The translations under genes were made by a program, and so were the position numbers. Positions 8,406 to 17,306 of a stretch of 64,000 nt of DNA are shown here, piece by piece (within the stretch, counting starts at the first letter, position 1; each line of letters starts with the position of its first letter). Origin of the DNA: Cytophagales bacterium (GTDB taxonomy: Bacteria; Bacteroidota; Bacteroidia; Cytophagales; Cyclobacteriaceae). The stretch lies in the NCBI GenBank assembly GCA_033344775.1, contig JAWPMT010000003.1, positions 1 to 64,000 on the forward strand, written 5' to 3'. The notes beneath the pieces were generated by a model. The model was given only the letters and a program-made list of their open reading frames with translations, was not told the origin of the DNA and searched no databases.

Positions 8406-8471
8406 TTTGCAATGCCTGCCTCGGACCGGCAAGGCGGGCGGTCGAAATGTTTTGGGCATTTGCCATGCCTG
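8406..8471. repeat. GC-rich intergenic repeat between the cox locus and the RidA-like gene
   Basis: The 99-base gap contains two copies of a 13-base word with one mismatch, TTTGCAATGCCTG at 8406-8418 and TTTGCCATGCCTG at 8459-8471. Between them is a GC-rich imperfect palindrome of the GCCTGCC...GGCGGGC type. Its base composition stands out from the AT-rich surroundings. It may act as a transcript-stabilising or terminating structure at the end of the cox operon. Confidence 0.45.
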
Positions 8472-8485
8472 ACTAACTTATATCT

Positions 8486-8926
8486 ATGAAATACTTCAGC
8501 TTTCTTATACCATTCCTTTTTATCTCTTGCAGTAGCCACGTACAACAAAACGAACCTTCGTTTTCCCGTCGCTACTTTCAACCCACCAATGGCTATTCTC
8601 AGATGGTTGTTATCGAGCAGAATGGCATCAAGACCTTACACATATCCGGACAAGTAGGAGAGGGTGAAAACCTGGATACTCAAATGAGAGATGTGCTCAA
8701 GAAACTTGGGGACTTGCTGGAAAGTGAAGGAGGGAGCTATGCGGATTTGGTCAAGATCAACACCTACATTGTTGATTACAAGCCCGAAGACCTGGATGTA
8801 TTTCGTGGTGTGAGAAAAGAGATTTTTACGGATGCGATCACGCCGGCGAGTACATTAGTAGGTGTTACGGCATTGGCTTTGCCAGAGTGGTTGATCGAGA
8901 TCGATGCAGTGGCGGTGATTGAGTAA
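8486..8926 (+). CDS. RidA/YjgF-family lipoprotein lacking the usual catalytic Arg
   Basis: A 146-residue product with a 14-residue hydrophobic leader ending in FISC, a Bacteroidota-style lipobox, so export and lipid anchoring are likely. The rest is a RidA-like chorismate-mutase fold: ISGQVG near residue 54, then INTYIVD and a C-terminal IEIDAVAVIE. Canonical RidA has Arg in the PARS/PART loop that grips the imine's carboxylate; here the loop reads PASTLVGV, so the Arg is absent. Family members lacking it are not expected to be enamine deaminases. It is in a different cellular compartment from normal RidA. The gene converges with the HEAT gene, with one base between them. Confidence 0.8.
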   Translation: MKYFSFLIPFLFISCSSHVQQNEPSFSRRYFQPTNGYSQMVVIEQNGIKTLHISGQVGEGENLDTQMRDVLKKLGDLLESEGGSYADLVKINTYIVDYKPEDLDVFRGVRKEIFTDAITPASTLVGVTALALPEWLIEIDAVAVIE

Positions 8927-8927
8927 T

Positions 8928-10127
8928 TTAAGTATCGGTCTTATTTAAGAATTCTCCCAGCCCCGATTTTGAATCGGGTACTCCTCCAGATTTCAATAGA
9001 TTGAAATAATTGACAAATCCTCCTCCACCTACAGTCCATCCTCCATGTTCGTAGATGGCATTTAAAGCCAAGAGCTCGAGTTGATTAAGGTCTTCCAATT
9101 TTTCATCTTTAATTAAGACTGTTTTCTTATCGTTTATAAATTCCAATAGCGCATGAGTGATATCTAGTGATTGATAAGTATCAGCAACTATTAATGACTC
9201 ACATAGAACAGGTATAATTTTATCTTTTTCGGATTTTCCATATTTAGAAAGCGTTAAACTCGCATAACCCGAAATATTACCTTCATTGAACAGCATTCCT
9301 TCCACTTCGCTTAGACTTGTTTCGGATTTAATACCTTCAATTAATATGTTCAGGACATCCATTTGGATGGGGTTTCTGGCCAGTGCGATAGCTGCGGAAA
9401 TTCTTAGTAGCGCCGAATCCGAATTCATGTGGTATTGTAAGACCGATAAGTCTATTGGACTTGCTGATTGTTTACTCAAAAGCCCTAAAGTCAGAATCCC
9501 AGTAGCTAACTCCATTTCTTCCTGAGAACTGCTAAGAATTTCCAGTATTGCGGGTGTGGTGTTTTCGGATTTTTCAGGAAACCATGCGATTGCGTAAAGT
9601 GCAGCAATTCTTATACTTTCATCCTCATGTTTTAAGCAATTCAATAAAATTGATATGCCTTCTTCGACGAAATTATAACAATCGATCAAAGCCAAAATAC
9701 TATACCCATATTTTTCATTAACCTCCCGTTGTTCAGTCGTCAGACGCGCTTCACTATCTAATAAATTCTTTCTGAATTTTTTAGGATCAATGCCTTCAGG
9801 CAGGTAATTATCTTCATATCCTAATGCAAGATTGATCAGGAATTCTATTAATTCATGCCTGTTTTTTACATGTTCACTTTCAATCAGTTCATAGATAAAT
9901 GGGATTGCATAGGGTGTTGCTTCGTATCTTGTTCCCTGATGAAAAATTGATCCGTATAAATTGTAAAGGGCACTTTCTCTAGTTTTCTCATTGGTGTTGG
10001 TTAGATTTCTTATGTCCTTAGCTACATCCGAAGCTACACCGTAAGCATGTTTTAAATGCTGCCAATTGATTTCGTCAATTCCATCTAGAATTGATTTTTG
10101 ACTTGATTTTCGGTTGTTTCGAAACAT
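8928..10127 (-). CDS. HEAT-repeat protein of unknown function
   Basis: The 399-residue soluble protein is made of helical pairs of HEAT/armadillo type, clearest at residues 165-330 (for example RIAALYAIAWFPE and RISAAIALARNP). Near the N terminus it has the block LYGSIFHQGTRYEATPYAIPFI, which I recognise from stand-alone HEAT proteins often found near toxin or stress genes in other bacteria; no toxin is present here. There is no signal peptide. It follows the cyclase gene on the same strand after 23 bases, so it may be in its operon. No enzymatic motif is visible. Confidence 0.75.
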   Translation of the reverse strand: MFRNNRKSSQKSILDGIDEINWQHLKHAYGVASDVAKDIRNLTNTNEKTRESALYNLYGSIFHQGTRYEATPYAIPFIYELIESEHVKNRHELIEFLINLALGYEDNYLPEGIDPKKFRKNLLDSEARLTTEQREVNEKYGYSILALIDCYNFVEEGISILLNCLKHEDESIRIAALYAIAWFPEKSENTTPAILEILSSSQEEMELATGILTLGLLSKQSASPIDLSVLQYHMNSDSALLRISAAIALARNPIQMDVLNILIEGIKSETSLSEVEGMLFNEGNISGYASLTLSKYGKSEKDKIIPVLCESLIVADTYQSLDITHALLEFINDKKTVLIKDEKLEDLNQLELLALNAIYEHGGWTVGGGGFVNYFNLLKSGGVPDSKSGLGEFLNKTDT

Positions 10128-10150
10128 ATAGGATGTAATTCTTCACATTA

Positions 10151-11953
10151 TTAACTGACGATCATTTCCCCATTAAAAACCAAAATCTCCACAGGCTCAG
10201 TCCGACCTTTGACATGGGTTTCATAATTCTGGGAGTTCATCCCTTTTGTGTCTGAATTATCCAAATATTCATTCACTTCCTGCGAGATGATCATGTTAGA
10301 GCCGTATTGCTTATTGAGTTGTTCAATTCTTGCAGCAATGATCACGGTGTTTCCCGTCACTGAGAATTGCTTTCTGGTTTCGGTGCCTACATTGCCAGTA
10401 ACTACCTGTCCTGCATGGATGCCAATACCTACTTTGGTATGAGGCGCGATCCCTTTTGCATTGACTTCTTCTAGTTGTGCAATGATCTCTTTCCCCGCGA
10501 GGAACGCGTTTTTGACGTCTTCGCCATGGGATATGGGAGCACCGAAAGTGGCCATGAATCCATCGCCCATGAATTGATTGATGTTGCCGTGGTACTTCTG
10601 AATGATCTCGATCATGAAGCCGAAAATGTGATTTTGGTATTCAATCAGTTCCTTGGCCTCCATTTGCTCAGCAATAGGAGTAAAGCCACGAATATCCAGA
10701 AACATGATGGCCACAAATTGCTTTCTTTTTTCTGGTGCTTCCTCAATTAGTGCAGAAGCGATTTCAGGCGAAACCTGTTGCTCTAGTAATTTGGAAATAT
10801 GGACCTTGGCTTCTTGCAAGTCTTCTTTGGCCTGATCCAGGTCTTCATAAGCCTGCGTAAGCTGCGCGTGTTTCTTTCGTTTACTGATGTAGAGGATCAG
10901 TACAATAATGGCCGTAATCGCAATGAGTGCAAGTCCGAAGAATAGTACGTTCTTTGCACGTTCTTCCGCTGCTTTTTCAGCTTGTATCGCAGCGATGTTC
11001 AGGTCAGCAATTTCATTTTCTTGTTTCAACCGGTCCATTTCAAGAAGTACTTCGGTTCGTGCCGCTTCTTGTGCCAGGCTGTCTTTCTCCAGTTTCCTTT
11101 GCAAGGCGGTATAGCGTTTATAGTAAGCCAATGCGGATTGATAATCATTGTTTCTCTCAAGCAGTGTTGCCTGATCTAATACTGATCGTGCTTCTTCGGG
11201 GTTTGCGTTGATACTGTCGACTTCTGGAAGTTCCAGGTCTGTCAATGAGAACGACGAGATTGGTTGTTGTAGCTGATTTTGCGGTTTTCGTGTTTGAAGC
11301 GATGCTATTTTCGTGTCAATTTCTTCCGCTTTATCAAATTCACCTTTGTCTCTCAAGAGCTTGGCGGCCTCCTGATAATGTTCAATGGCCTTGGTAGTAT
11401 CGTTTTTGTTTTCTCGCGCTTGGGCCATCTTTAGTTCAAAAGCGATACCTACTTTACTGTTTGTATTGCTCACCACCCTGTCCAGGTTGAGATCGGTCAA
11501 TGTTCGGTTGAAAATGTTGTCTTTCACTGCATCATCAGCTAAGGAATCAATTTTGGCCAGGTAGATTTTGGCATTGGTTGCAACTGCCTCATTTCCTATA
11601 TCCTCCGAAAGGGTTTCGGCTTTTTGAAAGATATTTCGGGCATCCAGGTAGTGCTTTTTATCATATTGCGAAACAGCGAAATGATTGAAAGCTTCGGCAA
11701 TCATATTTGATTGCTCTGAAGATAAGCTCATCTTAGATTCATCAAAATTCTCCGCCAGAACACATCCCTGCTTGGCGTACTTTCTGAATTTCCTGTCGTT
11801 GTTCCCGTTGAAGAAGGCGGAGAGTTGATTGAGTGTAGCCAGTTTTTCGAAACCCGATTTCCCTTTAACTTGTTTTTCCAGGGCATCAGCATCTGTCTGA
11901 CCCCAACAGGAGAAGGTTAGAATAAATGCCGCCAGCAGGAACAGGAATTTCAT
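10151..11953 (-). CDS. Exported-TPR, membrane-anchored class III nucleotide cyclase
   Basis: From the ATG at 11953 the product is 600 residues. It has a signal peptide (residues 1-18, ending SCWGQ), a TPR-like helical region (about 85-300), a coiled coil, one membrane helix (about 336-358), a second coiled coil and a C-terminal class III cyclase domain (412-595). Metal-binding Asp residues are D420 in FLDIRGFT and D464 in FMGDG. The usual G-D-x-V-N-x-A-A-R motif reads GNTVIIAAR (534-542): the transition-state Asn is replaced by I538, while R542 is kept. This start is chosen because it gives a signal peptide and avoids overlapping the SEFIR gene upstream; a longer frame to 12085 exists. Product nucleotide is unknown. 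Confidence 0.85.
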   Translation of the reverse strand: MKFLFLLAAFILTFSCWGQTDADALEKQVKGKSGFEKLATLNQLSAFFNGNNDRKFRKYAKQGCVLAENFDESKMSLSSEQSNMIAEAFNHFAVSQYDKKHYLDARNIFQKAETLSEDIGNEAVATNAKIYLAKIDSLADDAVKDNIFNRTLTDLNLDRVVSNTNSKVGIAFELKMAQARENKNDTTKAIEHYQEAAKLLRDKGEFDKAEEIDTKIASLQTRKPQNQLQQPISSFSLTDLELPEVDSINANPEEARSVLDQATLLERNNDYQSALAYYKRYTALQRKLEKDSLAQEAARTEVLLEMDRLKQENEIADLNIAAIQAEKAAEERAKNVLFFGLALIAITAIIVLILYISKRKKHAQLTQAYEDLDQAKEDLQEAKVHISKLLEQQVSPEIASALIEEAPEKRKQFVAIMFLDIRGFTPIAEQMEAKELIEYQNHIFGFMIEIIQKYHGNINQFMGDGFMATFGAPISHGEDVKNAFLAGKEIIAQLEEVNAKGIAPHTKVGIGIHAGQVVTGNVGTETRKQFSVTGNTVIIAARIEQLNKQYGSNMIISQEVNEYLDNSDTKGMNSQNYETHVKGRTEPVEILVFNGEMIVS

Positions 11954-12002
11954 TTGACCAAGATAGGGGAGGCATGGGCAAATGTGAAATGGAGGAAAAG
12001 AA

Positions 12003-12725
12003 TTACGGGATTCCCAGAAAGGTTTTACCTTCTTTCGTAAAATGAAGTTTACCTGTATGGCTGATTTCAACGTAGCCGATTCCAACAGCCTCTTTAATGA
12101 GCTTTTTTAATTCAATATTTGATAAACCTGTGTATTCCTTTATTTCTTGTTCCTTAGTCCATGGATGACCAGTGTTATTTCTAACGCGGTTCATAATGGT
12201 CATGAAACCTGCCAAATCAAAGTCGCGATAATCTTCGGTTGTTGAGCTTGAAAATTGGTTGGTTTTAGTATTGATATCATCAGTGTGATCGGGGCCTTCT
12301 TTAATGCCATGGACCAATTCCTCCAGATTTGACTCGAAATGATGATCTTCGGAAAAATCCAGATAACGTTTTGATCTTAAGTAGGATGGTACTTTTGGAT
12401 TCCCTTTATGTCTTACGATGGGAATCACTTTGATTTTATTTGTGTCCTCCATGACCTCATCAGCGATGATATTTTTTTCATAAGCGACTCCACCTTTTCC
12501 CGCTTTCATTTTGGCTACAGACCTTTCAGTACAGATGACCAATATGCGATCTGCGTCTTCCAGATGACTATCCATGAAGTGTTGTATGTTTCCTCCTGGC
12601 GGCAGATCTGAATCAATGATTACGTTAATATGGAATGCTTTTAGTCTTGAAGCCAACTTTTCAACCCATTCTTTATGTGCTTCGGAATCATGCGAGTAGG
12701 AAATGAAAACTTTAGGAATTTTCAT
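12003..12725 (-). CDS. SEFIR/TIR-domain protein with C-terminal winged-helix-like region
   Basis: The 240-residue protein opens with KVFISYSHDSEAHKEWV, typical of SEFIR domains, which are relatives of TIR domains. The domain runs to about residue 140 and includes the GGVAYEKNII helix, where the Glu sits at the place of the catalytic Glu of NAD-cleaving TIRs. Residues 165-240 look like a winged helix (TKEQEIKEYTGLSNIELKKLI). Bacterial SEFIR/TIR proteins often act in immunity or signalling, but that cannot be shown here. It lies 49 bases upstream of the cyclase and 36 bases downstream of a two-helix membrane protein, all on the minus strand. Confidence 0.82.
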   Translation of the reverse strand: MKIPKVFISYSHDSEAHKEWVEKLASRLKAFHINVIIDSDLPPGGNIQHFMDSHLEDADRILVICTERSVAKMKAGKGGVAYEKNIIADEVMEDTNKIKVIPIVRHKGNPKVPSYLRSKRYLDFSEDHHFESNLEELVHGIKEGPDHTDDINTKTNQFSSSTTEDYRDFDLAGFMTIMNRVRNNTGHPWTKEQEIKEYTGLSNIELKKLIKEAVGIGYVEISHTGKLHFTKEGKTFLGIP

Positions 12726-12761
12726 GAAAGTTTAAGTTGAAGATTTAGTCAATAAATATCA

Positions 12762-13403
12762 TCATGCTTGATTTTGGGAGTGACTTCCTGAATTGGCCAA
12801 ATTTTGAAGGATGACCAGTTCTTTTTCGTCTTCTTCTATGTAGGCCTTTAGTTTGTGAATGACCAATTTCGTTAAATCCTGAGCCTGAGTAATACGACCG
12901 TTTCTAATCTTCATCTTTTGCGTTAGTCGACTGACATAAAGGATAATCAAACCGATGATGAAAAATGTATATCCAAAAGCATGAATAAGAAAATGGAGGT
13001 CTTCTTCTAGCTCATAATTGAGGATTGGATTCATTAACGCTCGAAATTCATATAAATGGAGTTGTCGGTCTTCGTAAACCTCTTCATGAGCATCTTGTAT
13101 TAACTCATCGGCCATTTCCATCTGTTCTTTAGCTACATCATCCACCAATTCATTCACTATCGAATCAGTAATGATCAGGTCAGGTTGAATAAGTAATAGT
13201 AGTCCGAGAGCAGTAATGAGTACACCAATGATCAAAGTTATCAGGCGTTTCGTTACCAAATAAGACGTACCAAAAAAACGCCCGAATTTCTGAGCGGAAA
13301 GGTCTAGTTCTAATTTCTCAAGATCTTTGAATTGTTCGTTGAGTTGCTTTTGGCGCTGATATTTCTGTAAAAGCAATTTCTGAAGCGTTTCCTCTTGATT
13401 CAT
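12762..13403 (-). CDS. Two-helix membrane protein with coiled coils, unknown function
   Basis: A 213-residue protein. A charged coiled coil (residues 3-35) leads into one membrane helix near 54-73 (LITLIIGVLITALGLLLLI). An acidic region follows (82-120), then a second membrane helix near 138-160, and a C-terminal coiled coil. The acidic middle part would be outside the cytoplasm if both ends are inside. No family is recognised. It is the first gene of a minus-strand run that continues into the SEFIR protein, cyclase and HEAT genes with short gaps. Confidence 0.6.
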   Translation of the reverse strand: MNQEETLQKLLLQKYQRQKQLNEQFKDLEKLELDLSAQKFGRFFGTSYLVTKRLITLIIGVLITALGLLLLIQPDLIITDSIVNELVDDVAKEQMEMADELIQDAHEEVYEDRQLHLYEFRALMNPILNYELEEDLHFLIHAFGYTFFIIGLIILYVSRLTQKMKIRNGRITQAQDLTKLVIHKLKAYIEEDEKELVILQNLANSGSHSQNQA

Positions 13404-13584
13404 ATCGAGGCTCCATTAAAAAGTTCGTAAAAAAGGTATCTGTAAGATAGGGATATTTCCTCAAAACCGTTAAATGGATTGGGACGGAATGCCCTGGAAA
13501 TATTGTCAAGAGGATCCTTGAATCATTTAGAACAAAGGTTTATCAAGGAAAGGACTGGACTGGTTCCGTGTAACTTGAAAAAAT

Positions 13585-13613
13585 AAACGGCAGGACGAGT
13601 TGTCCTGCCGTTT
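13585..13613 (-). terminator. Rho-independent terminator after the cadherin-repeat gene
   Basis: A perfect 12-base stem, AAACGGCAGGAC (13585-13596) with GTCCTGCCGTTT (13602-13613), closes a 5-base loop 28 bases past the end of the gene at 13641. On the minus strand it is followed by TTATTTTTTCAAG, a T-rich tail. Confidence 0.88.
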
Positions 13614-13640
13614 GGTTGTTGTGGTTTGAAATTTAGCTAG

Positions 13641-16600
13641 CTATCGTTTCAGGATCTTTTGTTGCAGTACTGTACCATTTCTGCCTTTCAAAAGGAGCAA
13701 ATAGGTCCCGGCACTGAGACCCTCTAGCGACACTGAAGATTCGTAAGAATGAAGCAATTGCCTACCTACCAGATTGTAGACTACTAATTCCTGGAATTCG
13801 ACCCATTCGATGGTCAGATATTCACTGACGGGATTAGGGTAAACTTTGATGTCTGAACCAAACAAGGTCGATAAAACAGGCTCATCCAGGTCGAGGACAT
13901 TGATGGTGATAGAAGACGCAGCGATAACCGTTCCATCCGATACCTGTACTCTCAGTTCATACATGACTACTGTTTCAAAGTCAAGAAGATCCACATTGGC
14001 TACGGTTAGTTCTCCTGAAGTGCCATTGAGTGAGAAGGTACCTGCTTCATTCCCTGAAGTTATGGAATACGTCAACTCATCACCATCGGGATCTGTAGCG
14101 ATTATAGTACCCACGAGCGTGCCATTTGCACTGTTTTCCTCGATATTAAAAGTTTGATTGGCTATTTGAGGTGGATTGTTCTCAGTCACATCGTTGAGGT
14201 TGATCGTGACTTGCCCTTCAGCGGTACCTCCATTGCCATCTGAAACCTGGACTTGTAACGTCAATGTTGGTTGTGCTTCGAAATCCAGTGCGGAAGCCGT
14301 TTGAACCGAGAGTTCCCCTGTGCTAGAAAGCAGAAACGCATCATCCGTATTTCCGGATTGGATTACAAAAGTCAACTCATCACCATCGGGATCTGTAGCA
14401 ACTATAGTACCTACTAGCTTGCCATTTGGACTATTTTCGTCGATATCAAAAGTTTGATTGGTTATTTGAGGTGGATTGTTTTCTGCCACATCATTGAGGT
14501 TGATCGTGACTTCTCCTTCAGTGGTTCCTTCATTACCATCAGAAACCTGGACTTGTAGCGTGAATGTTGGTTGTGTTTCGAAATCCAGTGCGGAAGCCGT
14601 TTGAACGGAGAGTTCCCCTGTGGTAGAGAGTACAAACGCATCATCAGTATTTCCGGATTGGATCACATAAGTCAACTCATCACCATCGGTATCAGTGGCT
14701 TCTAATTGCCCGACAATCGTACCTGCAGCTGAATTTTCATCCACGCTGAAAGTGACATTTGAGAAGGAGGGAGGCATGTTTCCCGTTTCGGCTACGTCAT
14801 TCAACGTGATAGTAATTTGCGCTTCAGAAGTTCCGTCGTTACCATCTGAAACCTGAATTTGCAATTCGAAAGAAGGTTGCGTTTCAAAATCCAGCGCAGA
14901 GGAGGTAAGTACTGTAAGTTCTCCTGCAGAGGAGAGAGCAAAAGCCTCATTGGAATTTCCTGATAACAATGCAAAGGTGAGTGCATCGCCTTCAACATCG
15001 CTTGCTGCTATTTGACCCACCACCGTATTCGTATCTGAGTTTTCATCAATGGAGAAGGTTTGGTTTTCGATCACAGGAGCCTCATTGACATTTTCCAGTG
15101 CCACGGTTACGATAGCTGATGCACTTTCCATACCATCCGTTACCTCAATTTCCAGGTCAAAGGAAAGCGTAGTTTCAAAGTCCAGTGGGGTTGAATCAAG
15201 TACTGTTAATGACCCGGAACCAGAAAGGGAGAAGATCTCATTTTCGTTACCGGAACTGATCGAAAATGTCAACTCATCTTCATCTTCGTCGGAGGCCGTT
15301 ATTTGTCCGATAATTGTTCCATTCGTCGGGTTTTCTGCTAGTGAAAAGGTCTGATCGGCGATCACTGGAGCGTCATTAGTTTCCTCAAGATTGACTGTTA
15401 TCGTGGCTGAAGCAGTTACTTCCCCATCACTGACTACCACTGTCAGGGAAAAGGAGGTCGTACTCTCAAAATTGAAGAAAGTTGAATCCTGAACACTCAG
15501 AATGCCGGAACTGGACAATGCAAAGGCGTCATTTTCATTTCCTGAGGAGAGCGTAAAAGAGAGCTCATCTTCATCCTCATCTGAAGCTACAATTTGTCCA
15601 ATTTCTATACCATTTGAAGGATTCTCTATCAAATTGAAGGCCTGATCTGTAACTGTAGGTGTATCATTGATGTCACTGATATTGACAGTTACAACTGCCT
15701 CACTTCTTTCTTTGCTGTCATCGACTGCCACCGTCAGTGAGTAGGAAGTCACATTTTCAAAATTGAACAGGGTGGAATCGGCAATTGTCAACTCGCCTGA
15801 TGAAGAAAGCGAAAAAGCGCCATCCTCATTTCCTGATACAATGCTATAAGTAAGTTCGTCATTGTCAGCATCCGAAGCTTCAACCTGGCCAATACTGGCG
15901 TCATTGAGCGGATTTTCATCTGTTGTAAAACTTTGATCCGCAATTTCTGGAGCGGTATTTTCCATGTAGGTGAAAGTATGGGTGCTACGGACACTTTTTG
16001 TACCACTCTCATTTACTGCCCGGACCACCAGGGTATAGTTCTCTCCATCTTCCAAAAAAGAAATGTCCAGAGGTGCGACTATGTCAATATCTGTACTGGC
16101 TTCAGGAATCTCATAGGTAAATACCTGAGAAAAGGTGGAGCTACTGATGAAAAAGTATTCCAATGCTACGATATCGGTGTTTCTCCCTGCACCTTGTTCT
16201 ACGAGAAAACTCGAAGATTCCAGCAATCCCCAGGTCCCATTACTACTTCTTGCACGAACGTGTATCTGATGAAAGCCAGTATTCACGTTGCTCAGGTCGA
16301 GATTGAAATTGATTTCTTCTTGACCGGAAGTAAAGCTGATGGGGGTTCCGTTGCCAAGTCCAGGATCATCATCAACGAAATATTCGATGTATTCAATGCC
16401 TTCGGATGGCGCGACGAAGTTGAAGAAGGAGAGGACCTGTGTAGGGGACCAGGTACCGTTTCCACTTTTTGCCCGTGTGTAGAGCTGATGAAATCCTACG
16501 GCTACATCGGTAAGTGGAACAGTGAAATTCAGATCGACTTCTTGATCAGGAATAGTGGAAGCGATGAATGTACCATTTCCCAATCCCGGATCTGAATCAA

Positions 16601-17300
16601 TGAAGTATTCTATACCTGTGACAGTCGTGTCTGGTGCCTGCAAATTGAAGAAATTCAACACTTGAGTAAATCCCCAGTCATTGCTGTTGCGTGACCTGAA
16701 GTAGGCCTGATGAAACCCAGTGGAAGTTGAGCCTAAGTCAATGTCCAATTCAGTTACGGCCTTGGAATCACTGGCACTCAGTGATACGGCGGTGCCATTG
16801 CCGTATCCCGGGTCATCATCGATGAAATATTCCAGGCTTTCCGGGTCTGTGGAAGCAACAGGGTTAAACGTATGTTCTTCTGATACAGAGACCGTTAACT
16901 CATAGCTGTTGTTTGTCTCATCTGTTTCTGCAAATTCATCATCAGGGTCCAAAATAATGGTAACGGTATGGGTGCCTTTTTCTAATACCAGAATAAGATC
17001 GAGACCCTGCCCGAAGGTTGGATCCGGATTCAGACTAGAAAATACCCGGCGTGTGTATTGAACTCCATCGATTTGTATATCTATATCTAATTCGTCCAGC
17101 GCACTGGAAAAGTCATGCCGGAGGGCATAGTCCAGGTACAACTGGAAACCTTCTTTCAAATCAGTATTGTTTGTATTGGTCCCGGTTACCGAACTGATCA
17201 CAATGTTTCCATCCCACCCGGAAGGTGTATAAGGAAAGATATCCTGGGCACCCACCTGAAAAGTCAGGAAAAGGAGGCCCAGCCAAAGTAGCCTTCTCAT
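13641..17300 (-). CDS. Secreted cadherin-repeat protein with T9SS C-terminal sorting domain
   Basis: The 1219-residue product begins with a signal peptide (about 1-18). Next is a CARDB-like domain (about 30-135, ending in the ETNNSYELTV motif). Four related segments with the EYFIDDDPGxGNGT pattern follow (about 150-430, the fourth weaker). Seven cadherin-type repeats come next, each about 100 residues with a DENxxNGxxIGxxxAxDxDxDxLT signature and calcium-binding-like acidic residues. It ends with a type A T9SS sorting domain (KVYPNPVSEYLTIEW to the end). It should be exported by the type IX system and attached to, or released from, the cell surface, probably for adhesion. Repeats 5-7 are so alike at DNA level that they form 300-base tandem units. 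Confidence 0.9.
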   Translation of the reverse strand: MRRLLWLGLLFLTFQVGAQDIFPYTPSGWDGNIVISSVTGTNTNNTDLKEGFQLYLDYALRHDFSSALDELDIDIQIDGVQYTRRVFSSLNPDPTFGQGLDLILVLEKGTHTVTIILDPDDEFAETDETNNSYELTVSVSEEHTFNPVASTDPESLEYFIDDDPGYGNGTAVSLSASDSKAVTELDIDLGSTSTGFHQAYFRSRNSNDWGFTQVLNFFNLQAPDTTVTGIEYFIDSDPGLGNGTFIASTIPDQEVDLNFTVPLTDVAVGFHQLYTRAKSGNGTWSPTQVLSFFNFVAPSEGIEYIEYFVDDDPGLGNGTPISFTSGQEEINFNLDLSNVNTGFHQIHVRARSSNGTWGLLESSSFLVEQGAGRNTDIVALEYFFISSSTFSQVFTYEIPEASTDIDIVAPLDISFLEDGENYTLVVRAVNESGTKSVRSTHTFTYMENTAPEIADQSFTTDENPLNDASIGQVEASDADNDELTYSIVSGNEDGAFSLSSSGELTIADSTLFNFENVTSYSLTVAVDDSKERSEAVVTVNISDINDTPTVTDQAFNLIENPSNGIEIGQIVASDEDEDELSFTLSSGNENDAFALSSSGILSVQDSTFFNFESTTSFSLTVVVSDGEVTASATITVNLEETNDAPVIADQTFSLAENPTNGTIIGQITASDEDEDELTFSISSGNENEIFSLSGSGSLTVLDSTPLDFETTLSFDLEIEVTDGMESASAIVTVALENVNEAPVIENQTFSIDENSDTNTVVGQIAASDVEGDALTFALLSGNSNEAFALSSAGELTVLTSSALDFETQPSFELQIQVSDGNDGTSEAQITITLNDVAETGNMPPSFSNVTFSVDENSAAGTIVGQLEATDTDGDELTYVIQSGNTDDAFVLSTTGELSVQTASALDFETQPTFTLQVQVSDGNEGTTEGEVTINLNDVAENNPPQITNQTFDIDENSPNGKLVGTIVATDPDGDELTFVIQSGNTDDAFLLSSTGELSVQTASALDFEAQPTLTLQVQVSDGNGGTAEGQVTINLNDVTENNPPQIANQTFNIEENSANGTLVGTIIATDPDGDELTYSITSGNEAGTFSLNGTSGELTVANVDLLDFETVVMYELRVQVSDGTVIAASSITINVLDLDEPVLSTLFGSDIKVYPNPVSEYLTIEWVEFQELVVYNLVGRQLLHSYESSVSLEGLSAGTYLLLLKGRNGTVLQQKILKR
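14161..14760. repeat. Tandem 300-bp DNA units encoding adjacent cadherin repeats
   Basis: The blocks 14161-14460 and 14461-14760 line up base for base over roughly their first 240 positions with only scattered differences, for instance the shared GAAATCCAGTGCGGAAGCCG word at exactly 300-base spacing. The tail of the 13861-14160 block matches the tail of the first one instead. This is what recent duplication with some gene conversion would leave. Confidence 0.85.
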
Positions 17301-17306
17301 AGGAGT

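Noticed and set aside
11954-12085. Longer start of the TPR cyclase
   Set aside because: It would overlap the SEFIR gene by 83 bases and remove the signal peptide from the N terminus.
8928-13403. Calling the cluster a Pycsar defence system
   Set aside because: The TIR-like protein lacks a cyclic-nucleotide-binding domain and the cyclase has an exported sensor, so the match is only superficial. Kept as a hypothesis in the findings.
13861-14760. CRISPR-like periodic repeats
   Set aside because: The 300-base period lies inside an open frame and equals one cadherin domain; no short repeat and spacer pattern exists.
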